Assembly (NCBI GenBank): GCA_012837155.1 | Contig: CP051546.1 | Span: 529,474-593,473 of the forward strand | Reading direction: 5' to 3' | DNA: 64,000 bases | DNA from: Flavobacterium sp. | GTDB taxonomy: Bacteria > Bacteroidota > Bacteroidia > Flavobacteriales > Flavobacteriaceae | Shown here: positions 8,974 through 17,792 of the stretch, one piece after another | Numbering within the stretch: the first letter of the stretch is position 1 | Layout: every line of letters begins with the position of its first letter | Position numbers and translations under genes: made by a program | The notes under the pieces: model-generated | Seen by the model: only the letters and a program-made list of their open reading frames with translations | The model's database searches: none | Told to the model about the DNA's origin: nothing

Positions 8974-9438
8974 TTATTTCAATTGTTTAATTGCTTCCAC
9001 TTCCTTTAGAGTCACTTTTTTGCGATGCTTGTTGCTCCAGGCATTCATAATGTAATTCATAACGTCGACCACTTCTTCGTTTGAAAGTCCCAAGACTGGC
9101 ATAATGCTATTGAATTTTACCTTATTGACCGTAATTTCTCCGCTTTGTCCAAATTTGACACTATAGATACTTTGGGCTCTTTTTTTAGAAAGCCAATCGG
9201 AGCCATCAAGGGGAGGGAAATTCTTGCCATCTCCTTTGCCATTTGATCCATGACATTGAATGCAAAAATCAATATAAATTTCTTTGCCTTTGGATTGATT
9301 CTGTTGGCTGTTTATGTTGTTATTGAGTCGAACAAAATTGCCGCTTGAATAAGCTGTAGAAACGTATGATTCATTACTAGAATTAGACCATCCTAGCAAA
9401 AAAAATAAAATCCCCGAAAATAGTTTGGTAGTCAGCAT
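8974..9438 (-). CDS. Class I c-type cytochrome, exported
   Basis: 154 residues with an N-terminal hydrophobic segment (LFSGILFFLLGW) and one haem site CIQCH (about residue 60) followed by GSNGKGDGKNFPPLDGSDW. The distal methionine is in NSIMPVLGLSNEEV. This is the pattern of small monohaem cytochromes. It follows the sugar dehydrogenase by 3 bp on the same strand, so it is probably co-transcribed and may accept its electrons. ATG at 9438 is preferred to TTG at 9441. Confidence 0.87.
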   Translation of the reverse strand: MLTTKLFSGILFFLLGWSNSSNESYVSTAYSSGNFVRLNNNINSQQNQSKGKEIYIDFCIQCHGSNGKGDGKNFPPLDGSDWLSKKRAQSIYSVKFGQSGEITVNKVKFNSIMPVLGLSNEEVVDVMNYIMNAWSNKHRKKVTLKEVEAIKQLK

Positions 9439-9441
9439 CAA

Positions 9442-10556
9442 TTAATTAGGTATTATTTTGAGAATTCCTTTTCCTTCAACCGCGATATAAATATACCCGT
9501 CTGGTCCTTGTGCTACGTTTCGCAATCGTCCAATTCCAGTAGCTATTTTTTGCCGTCCAATAATTTCATTCCCATTCAATTTTACCAACTCGAGGTATTG
9601 AAATTTTAAGGAACCCACTAATAAGTGTCCTTTCCATTCGGGATAACGGTCACTCGTTACGAATGCCATTCCGCTAGGCGCAATAGAGGGGACCCAATAG
9701 TAAATAGGGTTTTCGACACCTGGTTTTTCAGTTTCTTTACTAATAGATGTCCCATCATAATCGATACCATAAGTAACTACTGGCCAACCATAATTGGCTC
9801 CTTTTTTATAATATTAATCTCATCTCCTCCCTGAGGACCATGCTCATGTTCCCAAATATCCCCAGTTGTAGGATTCATTGCCAGCCCCTGTGGATTTCTA
9901 TGTCCGTAGGAATAGATTCCTTCTTTCGCCCCTTTTTGCCCCGCAAAAGGATTGTCTTTAGGAATACTCCCGTCATCATTTAGTCGGTATATTTTTCCGT
10001 TATCGCGAGTAATATCTTGTGGATTCACAAAGTGATTTCCTCTTTCTCCGGCTGAGAAATATAGAAATCCTTTTTTATCAAAAACGATTCGAGAACCAAA
10101 ATGTTGTCCTTTGGTAGTGTTTGGATTTGCTTTATAAAGAGATTCTATTTGCGTCAATTCTCCGTTTAATAATTGAGCACGAATAAGTTTGGTATTTCCT
10201 CCCTCTCCTCCGCCTTCGGGAGAAGCTAAAGTCATATAAATCCAACTATTTTGAGCATAGTTGGGATGCAATGCAATATCAAGTAAACCTCCTTGACCTC
10301 TATTGTATACCTTAGGTACATTTTTAACTTCGGTTTTAACCCCATTTTCAATTTGGTATAAAACACCGCTTTTCTCGGTCACTAGCATGGTTTTGTTCGG
10401 AAGCCAAGTCATTCCCCAAGGTATTGAAATACCCGAAGCCACCGTTTCAAAAGTGTACTTTATCCCTTCGTCTTGTATAGGAATATCATTCTGTTTTTCT
10501 TGTGCTTTACAACTAACCAAAATGAAAAAAAGTAGGATTGGCGTGATTCTAATCAT
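9442..10556 (-). CDS. PQQ-dependent aldose sugar dehydrogenase family lipoprotein (one frameshift)
   Basis: A six-bladed beta-propeller enzyme of the soluble glucose/sorbosone dehydrogenase family. It begins with a lipoprotein signal (ILLFFILVSC). Family motifs are SGISIPWGMTWLPNK (about 40), GQGGLLDIALHPNY (about 85), YGHRNPQGLAMNP and EHEHGPQGGDEIN (about 235). The frame breaks in a T run at 9802-9807 (six, seven needed); the continuation reads GANYGWPVVTYGIDYDG and ends GKGILKIIPN. Reconstructed length is 371 residues, normal for the family. The cytochrome c gene downstream fits as an electron acceptor. Confidence 0.9.
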
Positions 10557-10616
10557 AATTTTGCTTTTAAAATAATTCTTTTAAGAAAGGATCTAAGGTA
10601 ATAAAAAACGTTCTCG

Positions 10617-10724
10617 CGCTACAGCGGGTTTGGGACTAAATTAAGCCCTATTTTCGGATTTGCCAAATCTTCCAAATACAAGACCATTTTTAAATTAAGC
10701 CAATTGCCCAAATCCGTTGTAGCG
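10617..10724. repeat. Long imperfect inverted repeat (CGCTACARCGG arms)
   Basis: Arms of 18 bp, CGCTACAGCGGGTTTGGG (10617-10634) and CCCAAATCCGTTGTAGCG (10707-10724), match at 16 of 18 positions. Between them the word TAAATTAAGCC appears twice in direct order. The form recalls large cruciform recombination sites or REP-like units. The region 10557-11078 holds no credible gene. Confidence 0.7.
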
Positions 10725-10987
10725 TGTGTTGAACTAAACCTTCGGTAGCTGTAACTCGTTTATACAGACCTTGAATTTAATGCTTCAAGGCAAATATAAA
10801 TATATTTGCACTAAATAACTTTATTTTGTAAATTTACAACAGATAACACTTGTTTATATCATTGGTAATCAGTTGATTATCGATAACTCCATATAAGAAG
10901 AATAAATCCTTCTTAATCCCGAAAAATATTGGGTAATCAAAGCATTTTTCGATAACTCCATAGTAGTAGGACGTGACTGTAATCGGT

Positions 10988-11019
10988 GAGCCTGTCCTGA
11001 GTTTATCGAAGGGTTCAAC
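10988..11019. repeat. REP-like word (CCTGTCCTGAGTTTATCGAA)
   Basis: This dispersed bacterial intergenic word translates on the reverse strand to the tell-tale EPFDKLRTGS string that often creates false ORFs. A 70-codon reverse frame across it is therefore not a gene. Confidence 0.7.
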
Positions 11020-11078
11020 ACGAGTTTCATTGTTCGTGCTGCGCACGCAACGAAACCCTAGCTGTTGGCGGTTGTTTT

Positions 11079-11822
11079 TTATTTATCGATTCCGAGTTGT
11101 TTTCTAAAATCCATATTTAGACTATATTGTTCTTCGATAGGGACTACTTTTCTTGAATTTTTATTTATTTCTTTACCTTCTTTTGTCCAAAGAAAAGGCA
11201 CGAAGTTATATACTTTATCTCCATTTAACTTTTCAACATCTGCTTTCCAATTTGTCCATCTAAAATCTTTGTAGAATTTTTCTAAATCATTGTTGAAGCA
11301 AAAATCTAAAAATTCCGAATAAGACAAATCTAAAGGTTCAAACTCTAAAGTGTCAGGTGCGAAATAATAAATCTTCCCAACGTCTTTTCCTAATCCGCCA
11401 CCGTTTAATAGAAAAAATCCACCAATTGCATCGTCGGCAATCAATAAAAAAGGAGTCGGTTTTCCAAATTCAGTTATAGTCTTTCCAAAATTCCAATCTG
11501 GAAGTGTTCGATTCAGTTTTTCATTTCCCGAACCTAAAATTCTAATCCAACCATTATCAACTAAAATTCCGCCCGTTTGATAAACAATTGCGCCCATCGG
11601 CGAACGAGTTGTAATTTGGATTTTGAATAATGATTCTTTGGCTTTTTCATTATCAACTTTCAGTATTTCTACTTTATTTTTTGCCGAATTTATCCATTCA
11701 CTTACCAATTCCCAACCTGGTTCTGTTACATTTATTAATTCTTCAACTTTTCTCATTTTGTCTTGTGAATAAACATTCAAATTCACGATGATTAATAATA
11801 TAAATAGAATTTGTTGTTTCAT
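11079..11822 (-). CDS. DUF2625 family protein, exported
   Basis: 247 residues from the ATG at 11822, with a signal peptide (QQILFILLIIVNLNVYSQ). The body matches DUF2625: GWELVSEWI, QITTRSPMGAIVYQTGG, DDAIGGFFLLNGGG and LEKFYKDFRWTNW. Function is not known. The gene sits alone between TTGGCGGTT (11065-11073) and AACCGCCAA (11847-11855), inverted words that suggest it moves or was acquired as a cassette. The frame also opens from 11855, but that start lies outside the signal peptide. Confidence 0.75.
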   Translation of the reverse strand: MKQQILFILLIIVNLNVYSQDKMRKVEELINVTEPGWELVSEWINSAKNKVEILKVDNEKAKESLFKIQITTRSPMGAIVYQTGGILVDNGWIRILGSGNEKLNRTLPDWNFGKTITEFGKPTPFLLIADDAIGGFFLLNGGGLGKDVGKIYYFAPDTLEFEPLDLSYSEFLDFCFNNDLEKFYKDFRWTNWKADVEKLNGDKVYNFVPFLWTKEGKEINKNSRKVVPIEEQYSLNMDFRKQLGIDK

Positions 11823-11969
11823 TTTAGTTCTGTTTTTCGGCAAAATAACCGCCAACTAATCAACTCTATTGATAAAACAAAAATCGAATTATTTGAAGCG
11901 GTACTGCTCATAAGTACAAAAATACAAAATGTTGCAGTATAGTTGCAGTACCTAAATAAAAAAAGCCTC

Positions 11970-12041
11970 TACATTTCTGTAAAGGCTTTCTCCTGCTTGC
12001 TCCCTCTCTTGGGCTCGAACCAAGGACCCTCTGATTAACAG
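11970..12041. other. attL: 72-bp direct repeat holding the 3' part of tRNA-Asn
   Basis: Identical over 72 bp to 31517-31588. It contains the 3' 42 bases of tRNA-Asn (from the anticodon loop) and the downstream hairpin that ends the tRNA transcript. This copy lacks the 5' half of the tRNA, so the intact gene is at the other end. The two copies bound the island that holds the integrase. Confidence 0.93.
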
Positions 12042-12323
12042 ACCGTTATTTTAATTTTCTTTTGTTTGCTTTTTGTTGTATTTATTTGAAATACAACAAC
12101 TTAATAAGTTGTTTAGTTTTGATTTCTTTTCCTATAGTTTCACATTATAAATAAAATGTTTCAGATATGTTTCAGAGAGTTTTAAAACAATAAATCATTT
12201 ATACGAGCATGTAAAAGTTGCAAAACATGTAGTTTAAGCATTCTATAAATTCATATTTTGACAATTTTTAAAATCATTTGCAAAATTAAGTTTAATTAAC
12301 CTTGTAATAAGTTCCATTAAGTA
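12042..12323. promoter_or_regulatory. Island end: hairpin and integrase arm-type repeat, no gene
   Basis: A perfect 11-bp stem TTGTTGTATTT/AAATACAACAA lies at 12073-12099. A 24-bp stretch at 12153-12176, with the double word TGTTTCAGATATGTTTCAGA, is repeated exactly at 31473-31496 next to attR. Such pairs near both ends are typical arm-type binding sites of tyrosine integrases. No reading frame is credible here. Confidence 0.65.
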
Positions 12324-13406
12324 CTTGAAAATAATTAGTAATACATTTTTATTTTTGACATATTTTTCGTATATTTATATTTTAAATACGACATAAATGA
12401 GATATGTAGAATTATTAGAGGAGGAAAAAAAAGTAGTGGATTATTTGTATAGAAACTCCCCTAATTCGGTAGTCAGGGAGCGCTGTATGTTTCTAAAACT
12501 TTCTGTTGACAAAAAATCCATAATGGAAATTTCTAGAATTATGAAGGTTGGAAGATTACGAGTAACATTGTTTTTTAATGCTTGGGAAATGGCTAAAACA
12601 TTAAAAGACAAACAGGAAACATTAGGCGTTAAAAAAGGTCGTGGCGCAAAATTAAAACTAAAAAAAGTAGCTGACCTAATACCTGAACTAGTAAAGGAAA
12701 ACAGTAGAAATTTGAATGTGGTTTTGGATATTTTAGAGCGAGAGCATCAAATAAAAATAACAAAACAAACACTCATAAATTTTTTAAAAGAGACTAAAAT
12801 ATAAATGGATAAGATGCCGTAAATCTTTGAAAAAAAAACGTTGTGAGAGCGCTTTTCTAAATTCAAAAAAGGAATTGGATAAATTGTCACAATTAAATCA
12901 GGAACAATACATTGACTTATATTACGGTGACGCAAGTCATTTTAGTTTAGTGCCGAATGTTCCGTATGCTTGGCAAGCTGAAGGAGAACCTATTTTATTG
13001 CCTGCAATTCGGGGGAAAAGCGTAAGTGTTTTTGGTTTAATGAATACATTGGGTAATTTGGTTTTTGATATTTTTGAAACAACAATAAATTCTGAAAAGA
13101 TGATTGTCTTTTTTGACAAATTTGTTGAGAATATAACTAAAAAAACAGTTGTGGTTTTGGATAACTCTTCGCTTCATACCAGTAAGAAATTCAAAGAAAA
13201 AATCAAAGAATGGGAAGAGTTAGATTTACTTATTTATTTTATTCCACCTTACTCGCCAGAATTGAACTTAATTGAAATCTTGTGGAGATTTGTTAAATAT
13301 AAATGGTTAAAATTTGAAGCTTATACTTCATTTGAAAATTTAAAATTGAACCTAAATGATGTTTTGAATGGGTTTGGAACAAAATGTATTATTAATTTTT
13401 AGAATG
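12324..13406 (+). mobile_element. IS630-family element, copy A
   Basis: About 1.08 kb around a transposase gene. Ends share the inverted word TAATACATTTT (left near 12340, right near 13385) and further weaker similarity out to a TA at 12322-12323 and 13407-13408, the usual IS630 target. Exact edges are uncertain by some bases. It interrupts the 3' end of the lipoprotein pseudogene at 13409-13795. Confidence 0.6.
12397..13402 (+). pseudogene. IS630-family transposase, frameshifted
   Basis: The first frame (to 12804) has a helix-turn-helix region with SIMEISRIMKVGRLRVTLFF. The second has the DDE domain: YYGDASHFSLVPNVPYAWQ (first Asp), VVVLDNSSLHTSK (second Asp) and FIPPYSPELNLIEILW (Glu). They join as KYKWIRCRKSLKKKR when one A is removed from 12796-12799. 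Reconstructed length is 334 residues. The shift does not match a standard slippery heptamer, so mutation or sequencing error is more likely than programmed frameshifting. Confidence 0.85.
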
Positions 13407-13408
13407 TA

Positions 13409-13795
13409 CTTATAAGGAGTTTCATTAGAATTTCCAGTTGCTACAAATTGCACTTTTTTATCGGTTATAAAAACCATTTTATGAATATACGTTAAAGTAA
13501 CAGTTTGTGGATATATCATTGTTAATTTATCTCCATTTACGCTATAAGTACCTGTTTCGCTATCATAACTTGTACCGCTTGGAATTGAATATCTGTAAAT
13601 TACTTTGCCATCAGTTGAGAAAGTAAAACTGTTATTTGTTGTTGGATTTGTACTTGGGTCTTTAAAATATCATTGCCCAATTAATTTTTGCCCATTTTCA
13701 TTTAAAGTTGGTGTTGTTGTATCATCATTTTTTGAGCAATTGGTAAAAAAAGCTAAACTTAATAGCATGGTAATAAAATAGATTGTTTTCTTCAT
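13409..13795 (-). pseudogene. Small lipoprotein with in-frame stop, cut by IS630
   Basis: From ATG at 13795: a lipoprotein signal (YFITMLLSLAFFTNC), an acidic/Thr linker (SKNDDTTTPT), then NGQKLIGQ, a TGA at 13670-13672 where Trp is expected, and FKDPSTNPTTNNSFTFSTDG onward. The pattern suggests a lipocalin-like lipoprotein. The 3' end runs into the IS at a TA. The stop is a substitution rather than an indel, so this gene looks truly dead. Confidence 0.65.
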
Positions 13796-13821
13796 GTTTA
13801 TAGGTATTTGTTAGTTAATTT

Positions 13822-14403
13822 TTAAATTTTAATATGTTGTGGATAATCAGAATACAAAAGACCAAACAAAGATGATACTCCTTGAAAAGAATCTGGACTA
13901 ATATGAATTTCAAAATCAAATTCATCCCTCATAAAAGGTTTCACTAATATTAATTTTTCGCCATTCTCATAAATGAAGTTTAAGTTAAACCAAATAGTAT
14001 CAAATATTGATTTATTTGTATTGACGAAATGCTCCATTCTATGTTCCCATTCTTTTAGTTGAGTCGGATTATGATTAAAACTTAAATATTCATTGTAAAG
14101 ATTTAAACAATCTTTATTCATTTTTCCAACCTCTGTTGCAAAAACTAACGATTCATAAAGTCTTTTAAATACATATCCTTCTTTATAGACTTTTTCTGGA
14201 CAATTAAGTTTGTGAATCCAATGCGTTTCGGAATTACAAATGCACTTATTGTTTTGGTCAATTTCTATCATCAATTCATAATCCTCACGCCAATTTTCTA
14301 CAATTTCAATAATAGTAGGTAATTGATAGGTTTTACCACTTTCTTTTTTGTAACTGAATTTGAAATGATTTTGTAATGAAATTTTGGATTCATCTAAATG
14401 CAA
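13822..14403 (-). CDS. Hypothetical island protein, cytoplasmic
   Basis: 193 residues without signal or membrane segment. The C-terminal half reads as alternating beta strands and helices (NGEKLILVKPF, DEFDFEIHISPDSF). A lone CIC motif is at about 55, not enough for a metal site. I do not recognise a family. It overlaps the membrane-protein gene upstream by 14 bp, so the two are probably translated together. Confidence 0.6.
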   Translation of the reverse strand: MHLDESKISLQNHFKFSYKKESGKTYQLPTIIEIVENWREDYELMIEIDQNNKCICNSETHWIHKLNCPEKVYKEGYVFKRLYESLVFATEVGKMNKDCLNLYNEYLSFNHNPTQLKEWEHRMEHFVNTNKSIFDTIWFNLNFIYENGEKLILVKPFMRDEFDFEIHISPDSFQGVSSLFGLLYSDYPQHIKI

Positions 14404-14743
14404 TAATTAAAAACAAGATTATTGACAATAAACTCAATACAATAGTTGGTCTAAAATCTATTCTAGTGAATGTCGGTGGAAAAAACGAATTATAAATTCC
14501 AATCAAAAGTTTAGATAAAAAGGTCATAACTAATACAATTCCGATAAAATATATAATTGCCATGTACCATTTCAAATTATAAAATAAAACGATTACTGGT
14601 AAAATTAAACCTGTAATTCCAAACCAAGCCATTCCCAAAGATTTGTTTATGGAAGCGAATTTTTTTTCTTTCTCGGCTATTTCATAATTTGTAATGAACC
14701 AGAAGTAACTAAGTACAGCAACTAGGCAATAAATTAAATACAT
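14390..14743 (-). CDS. Small membrane protein, four predicted helices
   Basis: 117 residues with hydrophobic spans at about 2-18, 41-57, 62-82 and 99-116 (for example VLSLLSIILFLIIAF at the end). No family recognised. Its stop overlaps the next gene's start (14390-14403), suggesting a translationally coupled pair. Confidence 0.6.
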   Translation of the reverse strand: MYLIYCLVAVLSYFWFITNYEIAEKEKKFASINKSLGMAWFGITGLILPVIVLFYNLKWYMAIIYFIGIVLVMTFLSKLLIGIYNSFFPPTFTRIDFRPTIVLSLLSIILFLIIAFR

Positions 14744-14812
14744 ATATTTTGTTTTAAGAGTTTTACAATTATTTATTATATGGTTGTTGGGTGTGATTTT
14801 TTATTTGGATTA

Positions 14813-15241
14813 TCATTCAAATAACCAAATTAAGGTGTAGAAATTTTCGCCATTCTCCGCAGACATTTTTGACAATACAATATGCTCTACAATAGATACT
14901 TCTTCACTCATTTTGGTTTCAACTTCCCATTTTACAGTATCTGAATTTAATCTTTTGTATTTTAAATCATATTCGGCAATATATTTCTTCAATGATTTTT
15001 GGTCAAAAGGAGTAATAACAAGCATAGTGCTTAATTTTGAATCATCAAAAGTATAGGAAGCATAACCATTTTGTAGTTTAACATCAATTGTAATTGTGCC
15101 GTCTTCTTCTTTGCTTTGTTTAAGTTGGTATTTCGATTCTTTATATTTTTTCTTAATGTTCGAAATTGGCACTCCAATATTTTTTTGACTAAAAACTTCA
15201 TTAACCATAAGTATTAGAAGTAGTAATAGAAATTTTCTCAT
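14813..15241 (-). CDS. Exported hypothetical protein
   Basis: 142 residues from ATG at 15241, with a clear signal peptide (RKFLLLLLILMVNEVFSQ) and a beta-rich mature part (ITIDVKLQNGYASYTFDD). The frame continues upstream to 15298, but those residues precede the signal and are unlikely to be translated. No family recognised. It lies upstream of the membrane-protein pair on the same strand and faces the XRE gene divergently. Confidence 0.6.
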   Translation of the reverse strand: MRKFLLLLLILMVNEVFSQKNIGVPISNIKKKYKESKYQLKQSKEEDGTITIDVKLQNGYASYTFDDSKLSTMLVITPFDQKSLKKYIAEYDLKYKRLNSDTVKWEVETKMSEEVSIVEHIVLSKMSAENGENFYTLIWLFE

Positions 15242-15342
15242 AAAATTAATTTTAAAAAGTTTACAAATATACATTGTTAACCAATCCGATAACAACAAAT
15301 TTAATAATTAGTTCAAATTTTGAAGATTAATTTTCAAGTGTT

Positions 15343-15573
15343 TTGACTAAAAAAGAGTTTCAAATATTGGTTGGTAAAAGGATAAAGCAGTTAAGAGAGG
15401 AAAGAAATTTATCTCAAACTGAACTAGCCAATTTGTGTGAGTTTGAAAGGTCAAATATGAATAGAATTGAAGCAGGAAACATAAATCCATCTGCCTACGT
15501 TTTGTATTCTATTTCATTAAAACTAAATGTTGAAACTTCGGAATTATTGAACTTTAAACCTCTCGGCATTTAA
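15343..15573 (+). CDS. XRE-family helix-turn-helix regulator
   Basis: 76 residues, essentially one HTH_3 domain: LVGKRIKQLREERNLSQTEL, then CEFERSNMNRIEAGNINPSA. It is the only island gene besides the IS transposases on the plus strand. The start must be the TTG at 15343; the frame has a stop shortly upstream and no ATG before the helix. It is a candidate regulator of the divergent genes at 13.8-15.2 kb. Confidence 0.8.
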   Translation: MTKKEFQILVGKRIKQLREERNLSQTELANLCEFERSNMNRIEAGNINPSAYVLYSISLKLNVETSELLNFKPLGI

Positions 15574-15684
15574 AGTTTTCGCTATTAATACCTATAATTG
15601 ATTTTTTTAGGTTTTTTAAATTGCCTTAAAAATCAGAAATCAAGTTACTTTGACGAATAGGTAATTTAGAAAAAATCATCTCGT

Positions 15685-16101
15685 TTAAAACTGTAAAAAA
15701 TCATTTTTACTAATAATGAAATGGTCGTGTAGTACAAAATCCATCAATTCGCAAGCATCAAACAACTTTCTAGTAATTTTCTTGTCTGCTTCACTTGGTG
15801 TCAAATTTCCACTTGGATGATTATGTACTAAAATAATACCTGATGCATTGCATTTTAAAGCAACGCTCAAAATAATTCTAACATCAACCACAGTTCCAGA
15901 AATGCCACCTTTTGAGAGTTCGTGAATGCCTAAAACAAGGTTTGCTCTATTGAGCAATATAATTTTACATTCTTCTTGAAATTCTATAATATCCAAATTC
16001 CATTGAGATAAAATAAACTCAAATACATCCCCACAACTAGTCAATTTAACTTTATCTGCCTTATTGGTAGAATAGGAAACTTTTATTTCTGCTATTTCCA
16101 T
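15685..16101 (-). CDS. RadC-like JAB domain protein
   Basis: 138 residues: a short N-terminal part and a RadC/JAMM domain with the metal motif HNHPSGNLTPSEAD (about residues 94-107) and downstream DHFIISKNDF. The N-terminal helix-hairpin-helix of chromosomal RadC is missing, as is common for the versions carried on mobile elements. RadC-like proteins are frequent on integrative elements of Bacteroidota, often beside DUF3871 as here. Biochemical role unproven. Confidence 0.87.
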   Translation of the reverse strand: MEIAEIKVSYSTNKADKVKLTSCGDVFEFILSQWNLDIIEFQEECKIILLNRANLVLGIHELSKGGISGTVVDVRIILSVALKCNASGIILVHNHPSGNLTPSEADKKITRKLFDACELMDFVLHDHFIISKNDFLQF

Positions 16102-16126
16102 AAATTAAAATTTTAAAAAAAAGGAA

Positions 16127-16169
16127 AACCTGCCCTATATTGAAAGTCAATTCAATACAGAACAGGTTA
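16127..16169. terminator. Imperfect hairpin between two island genes
   Basis: AACCTG...TATTGAA pairs with TTCAATA...CAGGTT across an AGTCAA loop, with an internal mismatch block. It lies between the 127-residue gene and radC on the minus strand and could end the first or attenuate the second. Confidence 0.45.
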
Positions 16170-16192
16170 ATTCCTAATTTGTTAAGCATATT

Positions 16193-16576
16193 CTAATTCG
16201 TGTTTACCATTTTCGAGAAACTTTCAACATTAGGTTTCAAGTTTTCATAAACTGGTTCTTGTGGCTTTTTGGTTTCGGGTACTTGTTGGGTATAAACAAA
16301 TCTGTGGTTTAATAGCATCACTTCGCCAGTTTCCTTTACAGTCAATTCGTAAGCATCACATTGTTCCTTAATGATTTCGCCTTGCATTTGAGTGCCAATT
16401 AGTGCTTTACAAGTTAGTTCATCAAAGGTTGTTGCAATTGATGTTTTCCTTGCAGTTGCATAAAACTTGTTTGTGGATTTGCTTTGCACCATTTCGATGC
16501 CACCTTGTAATTCTAAAACAAAAAATGATTTTCCATCTTCTGTTTCTCTTTCTTTAAAATTAATAATTGTTACCAT
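16193..16576 (-). CDS. Hypothetical mobile-element protein
   Basis: 127 residues beginning MVTIINFKERETEDGKSFFV, a beta-rich start. The middle has TSIATTFDELTCKALIGTQM; the tail is Pro/Lys-rich and acidic (PETKKPQEPVYEN). Similar small proteins accompany RadC in Bacteroidota elements, but no function is known to me. No signal or membrane segment. Confidence 0.65.
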   Translation of the reverse strand: MVTIINFKERETEDGKSFFVLELQGGIEMVQSKSTNKFYATARKTSIATTFDELTCKALIGTQMQGEIIKEQCDAYELTVKETGEVMLLNHRFVYTQQVPETKKPQEPVYENLKPNVESFSKMVNTN

Positions 16577-17017
16577 TTTTTGAGTCTTTGAATTGAGTTT
16601 TTGCTAAAATAATACTTTCAATTGCTCTGAAATTTCAACTATCACCTTGAATTTTGAGCCTATTATCTATATCGCTTTTAGCACAATGATTGTCATTGCT
16701 CAAAATAAGTGAGGGTTTTTAAGGAGGTTGGGCTTTTGTAAAATAATATAGATTTGGCTAATACAGTTTCTATATTTCAACAGAGTTTTCATCATAAACA
16801 ATTATACCAGTAGTCAATAAATTTATATGTTTATGAAACGATACATTTTGAAAATGAACTACAATTCTATCAATAAAGATTCAAAGTATTTGATGTCAAT
16901 TTTAATAAGGTAGAATGTTTTTAGACTTTATTTTACTGCTGGTAAAAAACAGTTTTATACAAAAGTAGGTAGGGGAGTCAGAAGCTTGAATGAGTGGGGG
17001 CTGTTCAATGAGGGGTA
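16577..17017. other. Intergenic stretch without recognisable gene
   Basis: 441 bp of AT-rich DNA. One short hairpin is visible (AGCACAATGA/TCATTGCT near 16680-16700). No frame with coding character, no IS end and no clear promoter was seen. Confidence 0.5.
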
Positions 17018-17792
17018 CTATAAGCTCTCAATTTTTTTACAAAAAATTTTATAAAGTTTTTTTGACAATTTACTCTTGATTATCAAATAGTTTAGTTTTT
17101 TTAGGTCTAGTTTTGACTCTATTTCAATGTTATATTCTTTATTTTCAGGGGATAGGATTTTTGCTATAAACAGTTGAAAATATTGATATACTTTATAGGC
17201 TTGATAATATTTTATAAAGTGTTCAAATACTTCAAATTTCATTTTTACACTTTTATCTGAAATATTGAAATGAATATTTTCTAAATTATTTCCAGTAGTG
17301 TGGACATTAATGTTCTTAAATAATTCTTGGTACTTTGCAAGTTTTAAGCTTCTTACAAGTTTGGGTTTGTTCAATTTATATTCTAGGATAGATACCTTAA
17401 TACTATTTATTTGTAAAAATTTAGCCAAGCATAATCTATGTTGTCCAGACCTTGTAAATAGTTGATTTCCAAACTTAAAAACTAATTTAGCTTCATCATT
17501 ATAATGAATATGGTTTAATAATTCTTCTACATTTTTAAACTTATAAATTACCCAATCAAGTCTCTTTAAGCTAAAAATTAATTCAAGCCAAGTGATGTTA
17601 CTATTAAAATTATAATTAAAGGCATATTCAATTCCAATTATTTGTTTTGGACTTATTTCTGAATCATATCTTTTATCTTCTTCAAAAAAAATCAAAATAT
17701 TTTAAATCAGTTGGCTTGTATATATTTTCATTATGCCAATTTTCATTCTTTAAATTTGGATATATAGATTTTAACCAATCTAATTTTTCCAT
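17018..17792 (-). CDS. ParB/sulfiredoxin-fold-like protein beside the YobI gene (one frameshift)
   Basis: The true start is ATG at 17792 (MEKLDWLKSIYPNLKNEN). An A run at 17684-17691 (eight, seven needed) breaks the frame before EEDKRYDSEISPKQIIGIEY. Reconstructed length is 257 residues. The segment TRSGQHRLCLAKFLQINSIK resembles the GxHR-containing core of ParB-like nuclease/sulfiredoxin folds. The C-terminal half is Lys-rich helices. It follows the YobI gene by about 100 bp on the same strand and may be its operon partner. The family call is tentative. Confidence 0.5.

Noticed and set aside
10834-11046. Reverse-strand frame of 70 codons
   Set aside because: Its sequence EPFDKLRTGS comes from a dispersed REP-like word; the rest is AT-rich noise with no family features.
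12000-12041. Second tRNA-Asn gene
   Set aside because: Only the 3' 42 bases are present; the D arm and 5' acceptor strand are missing. It is the attL copy.
12796-12799. Programmed frameshift in the IS630 transposase
   Set aside because: A frame change of one base forward at AAAA-TAT is not a standard -1 slippery site, and similar one-base changes occur in non-transposon genes throughout.
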